Notes: a model not told the origin generated them from the sequence alone. Shown: positions 52,187 to 61,992, numbered from the stretch's first letter. The stretch: 64,000 bases of DNA from Paenibacillus sp. MMS20-IR301 (GCF_032302195.1 NZ_CP135275.1:1922001-1986000); one strand, 5' to 3'. A program made the numbers and translations.

Positions 52187-54025
52187 TTACCCTGCTTGGA
52201 TCGCATGCCTGAACTGGCTGTCGTACAGCTCATGGTATACCCCGTTCAAGGCAAGCAGCTGTTCATGGCTGCCCTGCTCAGCGATCTGCCCGCCCTGGAT
52301 CACCAGAATCCGGTCCGCATCCTGAATCGTGCTGAGCCTGTGGGCGATTACGAAGCTGGTCCGGCCCTTCATCAAGGTACGCATGGCCTGCTGGATATGC
52401 ATCTCAGTCCGCGTATCCACGCTGCTCGTCGCTTCATCCAGAATCAGGATCGCCGGATCAGCCAGGATCGCCCGGGCAATGGTCAGCAGCTGGCGCTGCC
52501 CGTGGCTTAAGGTCGTCCCCTCTGTGCCTAGCAGCGTATCATAACCCTGAGGAAGCCTAGCGATGAAGCCGCTGACGTTAGCCAGCCTAGCGGCCTCCTC
52601 TACCTCACGGTCCGTAGCCTCCAGCCGGCCGAACCGGATGTTCTCGCGGATCGTTCCCGAGAAGACGTGGGCATCCTGCAGTACCATGCCGAGCTGGCTG
52701 CGCAGCTCATTCTTGTTCAGGCTGCGGATGTCCTGCCCGTCAATCAGCAGCTCCCCGCTGCTGATCTCATAGAAGCGGGTCAGCAGGTTGACGATCGTCG
52801 TCTTCCCTGCTCCGGTCGGCCCGACGAGCGCGATCTTCTCGCCCGGCCGGGCCGTGAAGCTGACGCCGCTTAAGATAGGCGAATCGGCCTGGTACCCGAA
52901 ATGTACATCGCGGAAAACAACCTCCCCGCGAAGCCGCGGCAGCGCCTGAGGCTGCTCACCCGCATACTCCGAAGGCATATCCATCACTTCGAACACCCGC
53001 TCTGCACCGGCAATGGCCGATTGGATCAGATTATACTGGTTCGCAAGCTCGGCGATCGGACGGCTGAACTGCTTGGCATAATTCAGCATACTGACGATAA
53101 CCCCGACGGTGGCCAGCTCCTTATAGGCCATCCATCCGCCGGCCGCCGCAATCAGCGCGAAGTCCAAATTGTTGATCATGTTCATCACCGGGCCTACCAG
53201 TCCGGAGACGATCTGCGCTTTGATGCTGACTTTGTTCAGCTCTCCGCTAAGCCCGCGGAAGCGGACGGTTTCCGCCTCTTCCCGGCGGTATTGCTTAATG
53301 ACCTTCTGTCCGCTGATCGCTTCTTCAATATAGCCGTTCAGCTCTCCGAGATGCTTTTGCTGGTTCTTGAAATAGATCCGGCTGAGGCTTGTAATCCGGC
53401 GGCTGGCCAGCAGCACGAGCGGAATAGTAACCAGTGCAATAAGCGTCAGCGGGACATTCAGCAGCAGCATAATGACCAGTGACCCGCTTAGCGAAATCAG
53501 ACTGTTGAGCAGCTGGGTTACACTTTGGTTCAATGAATTCGACACATTGTCGATATCATTGGTTGCCCGGCTCATTAATTCCCCGTTAGCCCGGGTATCG
53601 AAGAAGCTGACTGGCAGCTCCTGATACTTAGCGAAGAGATCGCGCCGCAGCTCAAATACGGTCCGCTGCGAGACGGAGGTCATCACGTATGCCTGCACCC
53701 AGGATACACAGCTGCCGAGCAGATAGATGCCGCCCAGCAGGATGCAGAACCGGACCAGCAGTCCATAATCCTGGGGAATGATTGCCGAATCAATAGCCTT
53801 GCCCAGCAGGTACGGGCCGGTCAGGGCAACAACAGCGTTCAGGACTGTAAACAGGTAGACCATGATCAGCCCTGCACGCTGACGGTTCAAATAGCTCCAG
53901 ATCCGTTTAATTGTGGCCGCAGTATTCTTGGCCCTGACCTTGGGCACTGTTCCGCGGCCAAACGGACCGCCGCCGAAGCCGCCGGGACGTCCGGGTGCCT
54001 GCGCCTGATTAGGATGACTGGACAT
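52187..54025 (-). CDS. ABC exporter half-transporter with canonical ATPase site (YfiC-like)
   Basis: The 612-residue protein has an N-terminal Gly/Pro/Arg-rich tail, six membrane helices (about 55-345) and an ATPase domain with Walker A GPTGAGKTT, an unusual signature LSHGQ, and Walker B ILILDEATSSVD with catalytic Glu. It overlaps its partner gene by 17 bp. Together they form a heterodimeric multidrug or lipid exporter. Confidence 0.92.
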   Translation of the reverse strand: MSSHPNQAQAPGRPGGFGGGPFGRGTVPKVRAKNTAATIKRIWSYLNRQRAGLIMVYLFTVLNAVVALTGPYLLGKAIDSAIIPQDYGLLVRFCILLGGIYLLGSCVSWVQAYVMTSVSQRTVFELRRDLFAKYQELPVSFFDTRANGELMSRATNDIDNVSNSLNQSVTQLLNSLISLSGSLVIMLLLNVPLTLIALVTIPLVLLASRRITSLSRIYFKNQQKHLGELNGYIEEAISGQKVIKQYRREEAETVRFRGLSGELNKVSIKAQIVSGLVGPVMNMINNLDFALIAAAGGWMAYKELATVGVIVSMLNYAKQFSRPIAELANQYNLIQSAIAGAERVFEVMDMPSEYAGEQPQALPRLRGEVVFRDVHFGYQADSPILSGVSFTARPGEKIALVGPTGAGKTTIVNLLTRFYEISSGELLIDGQDIRSLNKNELRSQLGMVLQDAHVFSGTIRENIRFGRLEATDREVEEAARLANVSGFIARLPQGYDTLLGTEGTTLSHGQRQLLTIARAILADPAILILDEATSSVDTRTEMHIQQAMRTLMKGRTSFVIAHRLSTIQDADRILVIQGGQIAEQGSHEQLLALNGVYHELYDSQFRHAIQAG

Positions 54026-55754
54026 ACGGCACCTCCTCTTCCTTCAGCTGTGACTGGCGGATATCACGGTAAATTTCACTGCCTGCCATTAGCTCAGAAT
54101 GGGTGCCCTGGGCTGCAATCCGGCCGTTCTCCAGGATCAGAATCCGGTCTGCATCAATAATGGAGGAGACACGCTGGGCGATCATTACGACCGTGCAGCC
54201 CCGCAGCTGCGTCTTCAGCAGCTGCCGGATCCGGGACTCGGTAACGGCATCCAGCGCGCTGGTGCTGTCATCCATAATCAGGATGGCCGGCTTGATCAGC
54301 AGCGCGCGGGCTATGGACAAGCGCTGCTTCTGCCCGCCGGACAGGTTGACACCGCGCTGCCCGAGCAAGGTGTCGTACCCGCCTGGAAGTGTGCTGATGA
54401 AGCTATGCGCCTCGGCGGATATCGCGGCCTGCTCCACTTCCGCATCGGTAGCATCCGGGCGTCCGTACCGGATATTGTCCCGGATGCTGCCGCTGAACAG
54501 CAGCGACTGCTGCATTACGAAGCCGATCCGGCTGCGCAGATGATCAAGGCCAATCTCCCGGATATCCGTACCGTCGATGGTAACCGAACCGGACAGCACC
54601 TCGTAGAACCGGGGGATTAGGCTGACTAGCGTTGTTTTTCCGGAACCGGTTGCCCCCAGAATAGCAATGGTCTCACCCGGGCTGGCCGCAAAGCTGACCT
54701 CTTCCAGCACCAGATTAGCATCCGCAGAATTGTACGCGAAGGCAACATTATTAAACTCAATCGCTCCGCGGGTAATCCCTTCATTGTCTGCTGAAGGAGC
54801 TTCAGTAATCTCGCTTGTGGTGGCGAATACTTCATTCACCCGGTCACCTGAGACTTTAGCCCGTGATACGAAGGTAAGCATATTGCTCAGCATCATCATT
54901 GACATCAGCAGCTGGGTAACATAGTTGATGAACGCGATCAGCTCACCGACCGGAAGCTTCCCGCTCCAGTTCTGCATTCCTCCGAACCACAGCACCGAAA
55001 CAATGCTTGCATTCAGGATAAGCATCATCAGCGGCATATTCAGTGCCATCAGGCGGATCGCCCGGATCCCGGTATCCGTATACTCTGTGTTTGCGGTATT
55101 AAACCGCTTCTGCTCATGCTTCGTACGGACAAAAGCTTTGATTACCCGGATTCCGCTCAGATTCTCCTGCAGCACATTACTCACGCTATCCAGCTTCTCC
55201 TGCATCCGGGCAAACAGCGGAAACGACAGCCGGATCAGAACATACAACAGAATGAACAGCAGCGGCACCGCAGCCAGCAGAATCAGAGCCAGCGACGGGC
55301 TGATGCGGATAGCCATGACCAGACTGCCGATTAAGAGCAGCGGCGAACGGACAAAGGTCCGCAGAATCATTTGCATAAAAGTCTGCAGCTGCACTACATC
55401 GTTCGTTAACCGCGTAATCAGTGAGCCGGTCTTCAGCCGGTCAAGATTGCGGCTTGAGAAGGTCTGAATATGCTCAAACAGCTTAATCCGCAGATCATTA
55501 CCGAAATTCTGTGAAGCAATACTTGAAAAAACTGTACACCCCACACCGCCAACCATCCCCACCACGGCTACACCCAGCATTATTCCCCCGGTCGAGAGGA
55601 TATGCGGCAAGTCATTCATCATCAGGCCTTTATCTACAATGCTGGCCATTAAGGCCGGCTGCAGCAGGTCCATTATGACTTCTATGATCATCAGCAGCGG
55701 GGCAAGCACACACCATAGTAAATAGGGTTTCATGAACCCCCTAAGTTTCCACAA
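54009..55754 (-). CDS. ABC exporter half-transporter with degenerate ATPase site (YfiB-like)
   Basis: The 581-residue protein has six membrane helices then an ATPase domain with Walker A GATGSGKTT, signature LSGGQKQR and Walker B ILIMDDSTSALD, in which Asp replaces the catalytic Glu. Such a degenerate site is standard for one half of heterodimeric exporters (as in TM287/288 or BmrCD), with the other half carrying LSHGQ. Confidence 0.92.
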   Translation of the reverse strand: MWKLRGFMKPYLLWCVLAPLLMIIEVIMDLLQPALMASIVDKGLMMNDLPHILSTGGIMLGVAVVGMVGGVGCTVFSSIASQNFGNDLRIKLFEHIQTFSSRNLDRLKTGSLITRLTNDVVQLQTFMQMILRTFVRSPLLLIGSLVMAIRISPSLALILLAAVPLLFILLYVLIRLSFPLFARMQEKLDSVSNVLQENLSGIRVIKAFVRTKHEQKRFNTANTEYTDTGIRAIRLMALNMPLMMLILNASIVSVLWFGGMQNWSGKLPVGELIAFINYVTQLLMSMMMLSNMLTFVSRAKVSGDRVNEVFATTSEITEAPSADNEGITRGAIEFNNVAFAYNSADANLVLEEVSFAASPGETIAILGATGSGKTTLVSLIPRFYEVLSGSVTIDGTDIREIGLDHLRSRIGFVMQQSLLFSGSIRDNIRYGRPDATDAEVEQAAISAEAHSFISTLPGGYDTLLGQRGVNLSGGQKQRLSIARALLIKPAILIMDDSTSALDAVTESRIRQLLKTQLRGCTVVMIAQRVSSIIDADRILILENGRIAAQGTHSELMAGSEIYRDIRQSQLKEEEVPYVQSS

Positions 55755-55785
55755 TCAGTTCACCTTCATCTCATCTGTCATTCAT

Positions 55786-56271
55786 CTAAGGCAGGTAAGT
55801 CATTTTGCCAGCAATCGGTGTTCTCTCCTTGATGGCAGGACCATCCGCCGGATACCCGATCCCGAGCACGGCAATCACATCATAATCCTGCGGCACGCCA
55901 AGCAGCTCACGGTTGCGGGCAGACGCGCCCATCGAAGACCAGAATACACCGGCGCCGGCTGCATGGGCAGCGAGCATCAGATTCTGGATATAACAGGAGA
56001 CCGCCATCACATGCTCATCACGTTCAAACGGGGTCGGCGCAGGTTTGGATAACACCCCAATCACTACCGGGGCTCCTCCGAAATCAGTCTTATGCTGCAG
56101 CGCCGCCCGGGTAACCGGTCCGATGGAGAGCAGCTCCCATGGCTCTGTCATCCGGTGATTCGGAGCATAGCTTGCGGCTGTAAGCCACTTGTGCAGATCA
56201 GCTTCGCTGACCGGATCAGGCTTGAATGCCTTAATTGTTCTGCGTGTCTCTATTGCATTAATGATCGTCAT
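55786..56271 (-). CDS. Nitroreductase family flavoprotein
   Basis: The 161-residue enzyme starts IETRRTIKAFKPD (FMN phosphate contacts) with APNHRMTEPWEL, and GIGYPADG near the C-terminus. It would reduce nitro or quinone compounds with NAD(P)H. ATG 56271 has GGAGGAG upstream, and the gene overlaps the 3' end of the small His-rich protein gene, so both share one operator. Confidence 0.88.
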   Translation of the reverse strand: MTIINAIETRRTIKAFKPDPVSEADLHKWLTAASYAPNHRMTEPWELLSIGPVTRAALQHKTDFGGAPVVIGVLSKPAPTPFERDEHVMAVSCYIQNLMLAAHAAGAGVFWSSMGASARNRELLGVPQDYDVIAVLGIGYPADGPAIKERTPIAGKMTYLP

Positions 56272-56587
56272 GTTTCTTGTCTCCTCCTTCGGTTGTGTTC
56301 TCCTGTTCAGCCAGCACCTCACGCAGTTCGAACGCCTGGATGAATTCCTGAATCACGGCCTCCGTCGCCTTCAGCTCTCCGCTGATTACCTGCTGAATGG
56401 AAGCAAACTCCGGCTGATTAAGCTGCTGCAGCAAGGTATCGCGCTTCACATGGAGCCGTTCCAGAAAAGCAATAGCCCGGCCGCGGCGGAAGGTCTGCGC
56501 ACTCTGGAAATTCCTTCTCCCGTCATCAGGCGGCCCCCATCCCCTGTGCTCCTTATGGCCCCGGTGTTCATGCTTGCCTTCGCACAT
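56258..56587 (-). CDS. Small His/Gly-rich protein, unknown function
   Basis: The 109-residue protein begins MCEGKHEHRGHKEHRGWG (possible metal-binding cluster) followed by an Arg-rich patch (FRRGRAIAFLERLHVKRD) and two helices (FASIQQVISGELKATEAVI). No helix-turn-helix is recognised. AAGGAGGAG precedes the ATG. It overlaps the nitroreductase gene by 14 bp and lies under a strong palindromic operator. It could be a redox or metal sensor partner of a regulator encoded elsewhere. Confidence 0.65.
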   Translation of the reverse strand: MCEGKHEHRGHKEHRGWGPPDDGRRNFQSAQTFRRGRAIAFLERLHVKRDTLLQQLNQPEFASIQQVISGELKATEAVIQEFIQAFELREVLAEQENTTEGGDKKHDDH

Positions 56588-56608
56588 GCCTGTTCTCCTC
56601 CTTCTAAC

Positions 56609-56651
56609 GTATACATTTGTATACGAGTGTCTCATGTATACAAATGTATAC
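56609..56651 (-). promoter_or_regulatory. Nested palindromic operator
   Basis: GTATACATTTGTATAC (56609-56624) and GTATACAAATGTATAC (56636-56651) are each palindromic and also reverse complements of each other, making a 43-bp dyad 27 bp centre to centre. It sits just upstream of the His-rich protein/nitroreductase pair. PadR or MarR-type repressors use similar sites. Confidence 0.75.
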
Positions 56652-56779
56652 CCTGAATCAGGAAATTGTCAAGCTTCCAGAAGCAGCGGCCGGAAGAACA
56701 ATGTTTCACTGATTCAGCGGCCGAGCCTCAAATTCACACGGAACCTAATTGTTTCTGGCTGATTAGTTCTAGATCAATA

Positions 56780-56807
56780 CAAAAACAGCAGCGCAAGGCG
56801 CTGCTGT
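56780..56807 (-). terminator. Terminator of the GH1 gene
   Basis: Perfect stem ACAGCAGCGC/GCGCTGCTGT followed by TTTTTG on the minus strand, 39 bases after the GH1 stop. Confidence 0.9.
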
Positions 56808-56845
56808 CATACTTCCTGCGTATCTATTCTCTCACCCTACACGCT

Positions 56846-58126
56846 TCAGCTTAAAGCCCGGACCGTATTCCTCCTGGCGATCGCACCGAGCAGATGCGCG
56901 CTTTCTTTTACATGACGTTCCTGCGTATCCCTGTTCACTGCAATTACACCGAAATGCGGGCCATAGCCAAAGGTCCATTCAAAGTTATCAAATGCCGACC
57001 AGTACATATAACCAAGGACAGGAATTCCATCGGCAATACAGCCCTCAAGCCCTTGCAGCCCCCTGCTTATGAACCGGATACGCTGTGAATCATCCTCCGT
57101 AGCAATTCCATGCTCTGTAACCATGATTGGCAGCGTCAGCTCAGACGCCACCCGGCGGATGCTTCCGGCCAGTGCTTCGGGGTAAAATTCTGTTCCCATC
57201 CCCGTTATTTCTTCAGCAGTGTCTGCAGTCTGGATCAGCCCTTGCGGTCCGTACACTTCCCTCGCGTAGTTCTGAACACCAAGGAAGTCATCCCCTGCGA
57301 TAGCGTCCTTGTACTGTCCGAAATAGTCGTACCACTTCCCGGCTGCATATGCTTCTCCGCCCGCAACCGACTGCACATCCGGGAGCGCAAGCGACAGGCC
57401 CACCTTCGCAGCCGGCTGCAGCGCTTTGATCGCTGTCCGTGCTTTCTTATGCGCATCCATTACAATAGGCAGCGATTGCTCATCTGAGGCCATATGAAAG
57501 GTGAAATACTTATCAATCGTCGTTCCGCAGCGCAGGGCGGCGGCTTCCCGCCAGCCGGGTGCCGTCCAGGCTGCACCGTCAATCCCCACCGGCGGCATGA
57601 AATCGAGATTCACGAACAGCTCCTTCAGCAGAACAGGCAGATTCGCCTCGTTCATCGTTACAACATAGGGAATATCCTGTCCCAGCTCACTGAACACTGT
57701 TTCACAATATTGTGCGAACCGGTCTGCTGTCTGCGGATTCTTCCACCCGCCGAAGCGCATCAGCCAGCGCGGTGAAGTGAAATGATGCATCGTAACAACC
57801 GGGGTAATTCCGTTCTCCTTACACGCCTGTAGCACATCACGGTAATGGCCGATCTCCGCACTGGAGTAGATACCCGGTTCAGGCTCAATTCTGGCCCACT
57901 CGATGGAGAAGCGGTAGCTGTTCAGGCCAAGCCCGGCAAGCAGCAGGATATCTTCACGGTACAGCTGATAATGGTTAATAGCGTCACCCGAGTAGTCACG
58001 GTACGGCGAGCCCTCTGCATGCTCTTCCGCCCATAAATCAGCATTAATATTATTCCCTTCCACCTGATGCGCTGAGGTCGCTGTTCCCCATAGGAAATTT
58101 TCCGGATAGGATTGCGGCAAGATCAT
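56846..58126 (-). CDS. GH1 family glycosidase with altered active-site motifs
   Basis: The product has the GH1 start FLWGTATSAHQVEG, and GYMYWSAFDNFEW near the C-terminus. The acid/base motif reads TMNEAN (usual TFNEP) and the nucleophile motif MVTEHG (usual TENG), both Glu retained. It probably hydrolyses beta-glucosides or a related sugar in the cytosol. ATG 58126 sits close to its GAGGAG, and a TTG two codons on has better spacing, so the exact start is open. No importer is adjacent. Confidence 0.85.
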   Translation of the reverse strand: MILPQSYPENFLWGTATSAHQVEGNNINADLWAEEHAEGSPYRDYSGDAINHYQLYREDILLLAGLGLNSYRFSIEWARIEPEPGIYSSAEIGHYRDVLQACKENGITPVVTMHHFTSPRWLMRFGGWKNPQTADRFAQYCETVFSELGQDIPYVVTMNEANLPVLLKELFVNLDFMPPVGIDGAAWTAPGWREAAALRCGTTIDKYFTFHMASDEQSLPIVMDAHKKARTAIKALQPAAKVGLSLALPDVQSVAGGEAYAAGKWYDYFGQYKDAIAGDDFLGVQNYAREVYGPQGLIQTADTAEEITGMGTEFYPEALAGSIRRVASELTLPIMVTEHGIATEDDSQRIRFISRGLQGLEGCIADGIPVLGYMYWSAFDNFEWTFGYGPHFGVIAVNRDTQERHVKESAHLLGAIARRNTVRALS

Positions 58127-58368
58127 CTCTCCTCTGTAATCTGATATGTATATCGTTCTCGGGTTTAATGGTAACAAACGTACCCGCTTGATATAATGGT
58201 AGAATAACAGGGATTGATTGCTCGAATCGAAGATTTAATTAAACTAATGAATACAAGTGAATATGCTGTGATCCAGTTGTTATACCCTATGAACATATCC
58301 GAATCAAATAACTCCTTCAGCCGCAGAAAAATGGATTTCAGAATAAATTTATCAGAGGAGGAATTGCG

Positions 58369-59364
58369 GTGCAGCGTTCGGAACTGATCCTTTTTTTACA
58401 AAATCACCGCCTGGGGAATCTGGATACTGAGGCGGTCCGGCAGGAGCGTAATCCAGAATCCGTATTAATCGGAGGCCTTCCTGTATTTCTGTTTAACCTC
58501 AGCTTTGATATTCATGATTCGCCGGTGGACGAGAGTATTTCCATTTCACAGGTGCCGTACGGAACAGAAATTCCGCTGCATATGCATAATTATATTGAGA
58601 TGATGTTCGTATACAGGGGCCGGTGTGACGTTACTGTCGGGGGGATGGAGCGGATGCTGATGGCGGGGGATCTCCTGATTATTGACAAAGAGACGCCTCA
58701 TGCCGTAAAGCAGACAACGCAGGATGATTACGTGGTTAACATTATTTTGAAACAGGATTTTTTGTCTCCGGCCTTCCTGGGACGGCTCAGCGGACAGAGT
58801 ATCATTTCGCGCTTTATGGTGGAGTCGTTAATCAGCAGCCGCAGGCATAATCATTATCTGCTGTTTGCTTCCGCCGGTGTGGAACGGATTGCAGAGATGG
58901 TGGAGAATATGATGTGTGAGTTTTTTGAGCGGGATCTCTTGTCGGGGGAGCTGATTGATTCGTATCTCCTTGTCCTCTTCTCGCTTCTTATCCGCTGCAC
59001 GCCATTGCAGGAAGAGCGAGCAATCCGGCAACCCGGCAGCCATACCTGCTCGATTATTGAGTTCATGCAGTACATTGAAGCGAATTATGAGCACTGCACT
59101 CTGCCTGAGATGGGCCAAGCGTTCGGCTTCCATCCGAATTACCTGTCTTCTCTGCTCAAAAAAGGAACCGGAAGGTCGTTCAAGCAGCTGCTGCAGCTGC
59201 AGCGGCTAAGCCAGGCCAGCCTGTTCTTAACCAGCTCCGACCTCCCGGTTCCGGACATTGCCGAGCAGGTGGGCTATTCGAGCCTCACCTTCTTTTACAA
59301 AAAATTCAAAGAAATCTACAAGGTCACGCCCTCGGAATACCGTGAAGCGAATAAACGCTTCTGA
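58369..59364 (+). CDS. AraC family regulator with cupin sensor
   Basis: The 331-residue protein has an N-terminal cupin (PLHMHNYIEMMFVYRG, then GDLLIIDKETPHAV) that probably binds a sugar, and two C-terminal helix-turn-helices (TLPEMGQAFGFHPNYLSSLLK and VPDIAEQVGYSSLTFFYKKFK). The GTG start has GAGGAGGAA upstream. It lies between the GH1 gene and a GH5-like gene and may control either or both. Confidence 0.9.
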   Translation: MQRSELILFLQNHRLGNLDTEAVRQERNPESVLIGGLPVFLFNLSFDIHDSPVDESISISQVPYGTEIPLHMHNYIEMMFVYRGRCDVTVGGMERMLMAGDLLIIDKETPHAVKQTTQDDYVVNIILKQDFLSPAFLGRLSGQSIISRFMVESLISSRRHNHYLLFASAGVERIAEMVENMMCEFFERDLLSGELIDSYLLVLFSLLIRCTPLQEERAIRQPGSHTCSIIEFMQYIEANYEHCTLPEMGQAFGFHPNYLSSLLKKGTGRSFKQLLQLQRLSQASLFLTSSDLPVPDIAEQVGYSSLTFFYKKFKEIYKVTPSEYREANKRF

Positions 59365-59368
59365 ATGC

Positions 59369-60709
59369 TCAGGAGTTCAGGATGAAGTTATTCCATTTCT
59401 GCTGCCAGGCAGTATCGCTCCAGAACGGATGATGCGGCGCACAGTTAGAGCACAGCGTCATACCCCAGAAGCCAAGCTGCATGCCTTTGCGCAGGGCATA
59501 TTCAGCAATGAATTTCCCGACAGGCCCTTCCTCGAAGCCGGCCAGCAGCGGCGTGTAGCCTACATAACCTTCTCCGATAACCACCGGAATTCCTACTTTG
59601 GCCGCCCATTCGTGCGTTTCTTCAAACCGCAGATCTGCCTTCTGCAGCATCGCAAGCTTGTGCGCACTGTACCGGTCATACAGAAACAGATCCCACTGCT
59701 CAGGGTCAACCCAGTCGTGGAGATACAGCAGCCTTAGTCCAACGGGGTTGCCCTCCATCCGCCATTCCTGTCCGGCCGGGAGGGTCCACTCTGCGAATGG
59801 TGGCGCATCCTCACGCAGGATCGAAGTCACGAATTCACCGGGAAAAGGCAGCAGCGGATCATCCAGTCCTGCAGCTGCGGTAAGTTCATTTAACACACCT
59901 TTGATATACAGATGGAAATGCGCCACCTGGAGATTGCGGGCTACATAAGCCTTCGGATAGGCCTCATTTAAGGTATAACTGGCCGTAATCAGCACATCGG
60001 GATGGGCTGCCCGGAGATAACCCGCCGCTTCCTCAATATATGGCTGCATCGCCGCAACCAGGCCCGGAACATCACCGGCATCAATGCCTTGCGCGGTTCC
60101 GACGGCTGTCAATTGCCCGAACTCCACTTCATTGTGCAGCTCTGCGTAGACAATCTGCTCCCCGTAGCCCGCTTCCTTAACAAAGCGGATCAGCTGGTTC
60201 AGCGACCCCGCAATCGCCATAAACCGGTCCTCCGGGGCAATTGCAGCCAGTTCGTCCCGCAGTGCAGGGTGGGCCAGAAAGCTTGGACTTTGCTGGTATT
60301 CCCATGAGGAGAGCATAATATAGCAGCCGTGTGCTTTGGCTTGTCTGAACAGCTCCAGCAGACGGGCATGACCGTCCAGCTCTGCACCGCCGCGGCAGTT
60401 ATACCATCTTGTCCGCTGGCCGATTGACCCGAGGCTGCCGAACTGCAGCGGTCCCGGACGTCTGCCCTCCGCCGTGAACAGCAGAAACGGCATGGCGCAG
60501 ATACGGATTGTATTATAGCCCCGCTCCACTGCCTCCGCAAACCGTGCCTGCAGATCATGATAAGGCTCACCTGGCAGTGTCATCGTATACCAGGAGAAAT
60601 CCCACATGGTAATGGTTAGTTTCCTTGGCAGTCCTGGATGCAGGCCGGCATTCTGCAGATCATCTGCATCGGCTTCTTCGGGTACCCTCTCTTTCACATC
60701 ATCCATCAT
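59369..60709 (-). CDS. GH5-like clan A glycosidase
   Basis: The TIM-barrel protein has the acid/base Glu in YAELHNEVEF (about 195) and a likely nucleophile Glu in VVIGEGYVGYTP (about 400). The strand start MWDFSWY fits a cellulase-like fold. No signal peptide, so cytosolic. GGGA lies 7 bases before the ATG chosen at 60709. A cre-like site lies just upstream. Substrate unknown. Confidence 0.75.
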   Translation of the reverse strand: MMDDVKERVPEEADADDLQNAGLHPGLPRKLTITMWDFSWYTMTLPGEPYHDLQARFAEAVERGYNTIRICAMPFLLFTAEGRRPGPLQFGSLGSIGQRTRWYNCRGGAELDGHARLLELFRQAKAHGCYIMLSSWEYQQSPSFLAHPALRDELAAIAPEDRFMAIAGSLNQLIRFVKEAGYGEQIVYAELHNEVEFGQLTAVGTAQGIDAGDVPGLVAAMQPYIEEAAGYLRAAHPDVLITASYTLNEAYPKAYVARNLQVAHFHLYIKGVLNELTAAAGLDDPLLPFPGEFVTSILREDAPPFAEWTLPAGQEWRMEGNPVGLRLLYLHDWVDPEQWDLFLYDRYSAHKLAMLQKADLRFEETHEWAAKVGIPVVIGEGYVGYTPLLAGFEEGPVGKFIAEYALRKGMQLGFWGMTLCSNCAPHHPFWSDTAWQQKWNNFILNS

Positions 60710-60734
60710 CCACATATCCCTTCCCGGATCTCAT

Positions 60735-60748
60735 TGTAAATGCTTACA
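60735..60748 (-). promoter_or_regulatory. cre site upstream of the GH5-like gene
   Basis: TGTAAATGCTTACA differs at one position from the CcpA consensus TGWAANCGNTNWCA and is nearly perfectly palindromic, about 25 bases before the start codon, where bound CcpA would block transcription. Confidence 0.6.
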
Positions 60749-60864
60749 TCAAGCTAAAGCTTACAGGATCTTCCGGTAGCGGACAATTGACAATAGCCTG
60801 TTTATGATGGATTATTCTCTGATTAGCAAGCACTCTTATCCTGCTCCCAAAGAATGATAGATCA

Positions 60865-61806
60865 TCAGCGTTTCTCCGCTGTGTATCTGGCAGAGGTCTC
60901 CTTACGGAAATGATCCCATGCCGGTGCAGGCAGCTTAGCCTTCTTCTTCAAGCCTTCGAAGGAATGAAGCAGCGCCTCAATCTCGCTGAAGGAGCCGTCA
61001 ATCAGCTTCATGAAAGGCAGCTTATGGATAAGCCTCAGCCCGTGGTATGTCCATTTCGGATGCCGGCGGACCGCTGTCAGCGGTGCAGCAGGAATAATGC
61101 GGTACCCCAGCTTCTCCAGCACGGCGAACCCTTCATCCATCACCGTTACAGCCTGCTTCAGCCGGACCTTGTCCCGGAAGATTTTTGAGAGATTACCTTC
61201 GTGTAGATAGGTCAGAGAATTGAGCGCTACAATGGGCACAATATGGCTGAGCAGCCAGGCATTCATATCCGCTTCATAGAGCAGCTTATATTTCGTTCCT
61301 TTGAAGGCCTGGTCCAGCACCGGTTTGAACGTCACCTCCCCTGTAAGGCTGCCCAGCACCATCTGTCCGCCTGCGCGGATACAAATCACCCGCCCGTCAG
61401 TCTCCCGCATACCGCCGCTGAGCTGGAAGCCGAAGATTATATTTTGCGGAACCCGGCTGTGCTCTTGGAAATACTGAAGCATGCCATGCGCATCCGCGTT
61501 ATTGCCGACAAGCACAATATTTCTGCTCAGATTCTCCGCCAGCACCGGCAGCACCGCCCGGAAATCATTGTACTTCATCACCACGAAGATCAGATCATAC
61601 ACATCGCCTGACTCCAGCGTTTCAATGACCTTCACTTGATCAACCGTAGTTTTACGCTGAAAATAATGCCGGATCACCAGTCCGTCCTGCCGCAATTGCT
61701 CCGCTCTTGCAGTTCTGGCCAGCACTGTTACTTCATTTCCGCCCCTTACCAGCACATGGGCCAGATAACTGCCCAGAACTCCTGCTCCCAATACTAATAT
61801 CCGCAT
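60865..61806 (-). CDS. Ketopantoate reductase family protein (PanE/ApbA-like)
   Basis: The protein starts with GAGVLGSYLAHVL (NADP-binding) and has VVMKYND and VGNNADAHG, then a C-terminal helical domain with the substrate Lys/Asn pattern less clear than in true PanE. AAAGGGGAA precedes ATG 61806. It may be a paralogue with another 2-oxo acid or unknown substrate. Palindromes in the upstream region suggest TetR-type control. Confidence 0.8.
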   Translation of the reverse strand: MRILVLGAGVLGSYLAHVLVRGGNEVTVLARTARAEQLRQDGLVIRHYFQRKTTVDQVKVIETLESGDVYDLIFVVMKYNDFRAVLPVLAENLSRNIVLVGNNADAHGMLQYFQEHSRVPQNIIFGFQLSGGMRETDGRVICIRAGGQMVLGSLTGEVTFKPVLDQAFKGTKYKLLYEADMNAWLLSHIVPIVALNSLTYLHEGNLSKIFRDKVRLKQAVTVMDEGFAVLEKLGYRIIPAAPLTAVRRHPKWTYHGLRLIHKLPFMKLIDGSFSEIEALLHSFEGLKKKAKLPAPAWDHFRKETSARYTAEKR

Positions 61807-61834
61807 CTGCCATTCCCCTTTGCTATCTAACATT

Positions 61835-61857
61835 TGTTCGTTTATGAACATCTGTTC
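61835..61857 (-). promoter_or_regulatory. Overlapping TGTTC/GAACA palindromes (TetR-type operator)
   Basis: TGTTC-GTTTAT-GAACA and GAACA-TC-TGTTC share the middle GAACA. A further TGAACA lies near 61919. They sit about 30 bases before the PanE-like start. No TetR gene is in the window near here. Confidence 0.5.
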
Positions 61858-61992
61858 AATAGATTATCAGCAGAGCAGCTGCTCAGCAATTGCCAATGAG
61901 GTACGGTATGTCAAGTTATGAACAAATGGCAGGTAATTGTCTAGTAAATGTGCTACAAGCATGAACTTCAGCGCCTGGCGGGCAACGGATAA

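Noticed and set aside
56258..56635. Longer start of the His-rich protein at 56635
   Set aside because: It would place the palindromic operator inside the coding region; ATG 56587 has a strong ribosome site.
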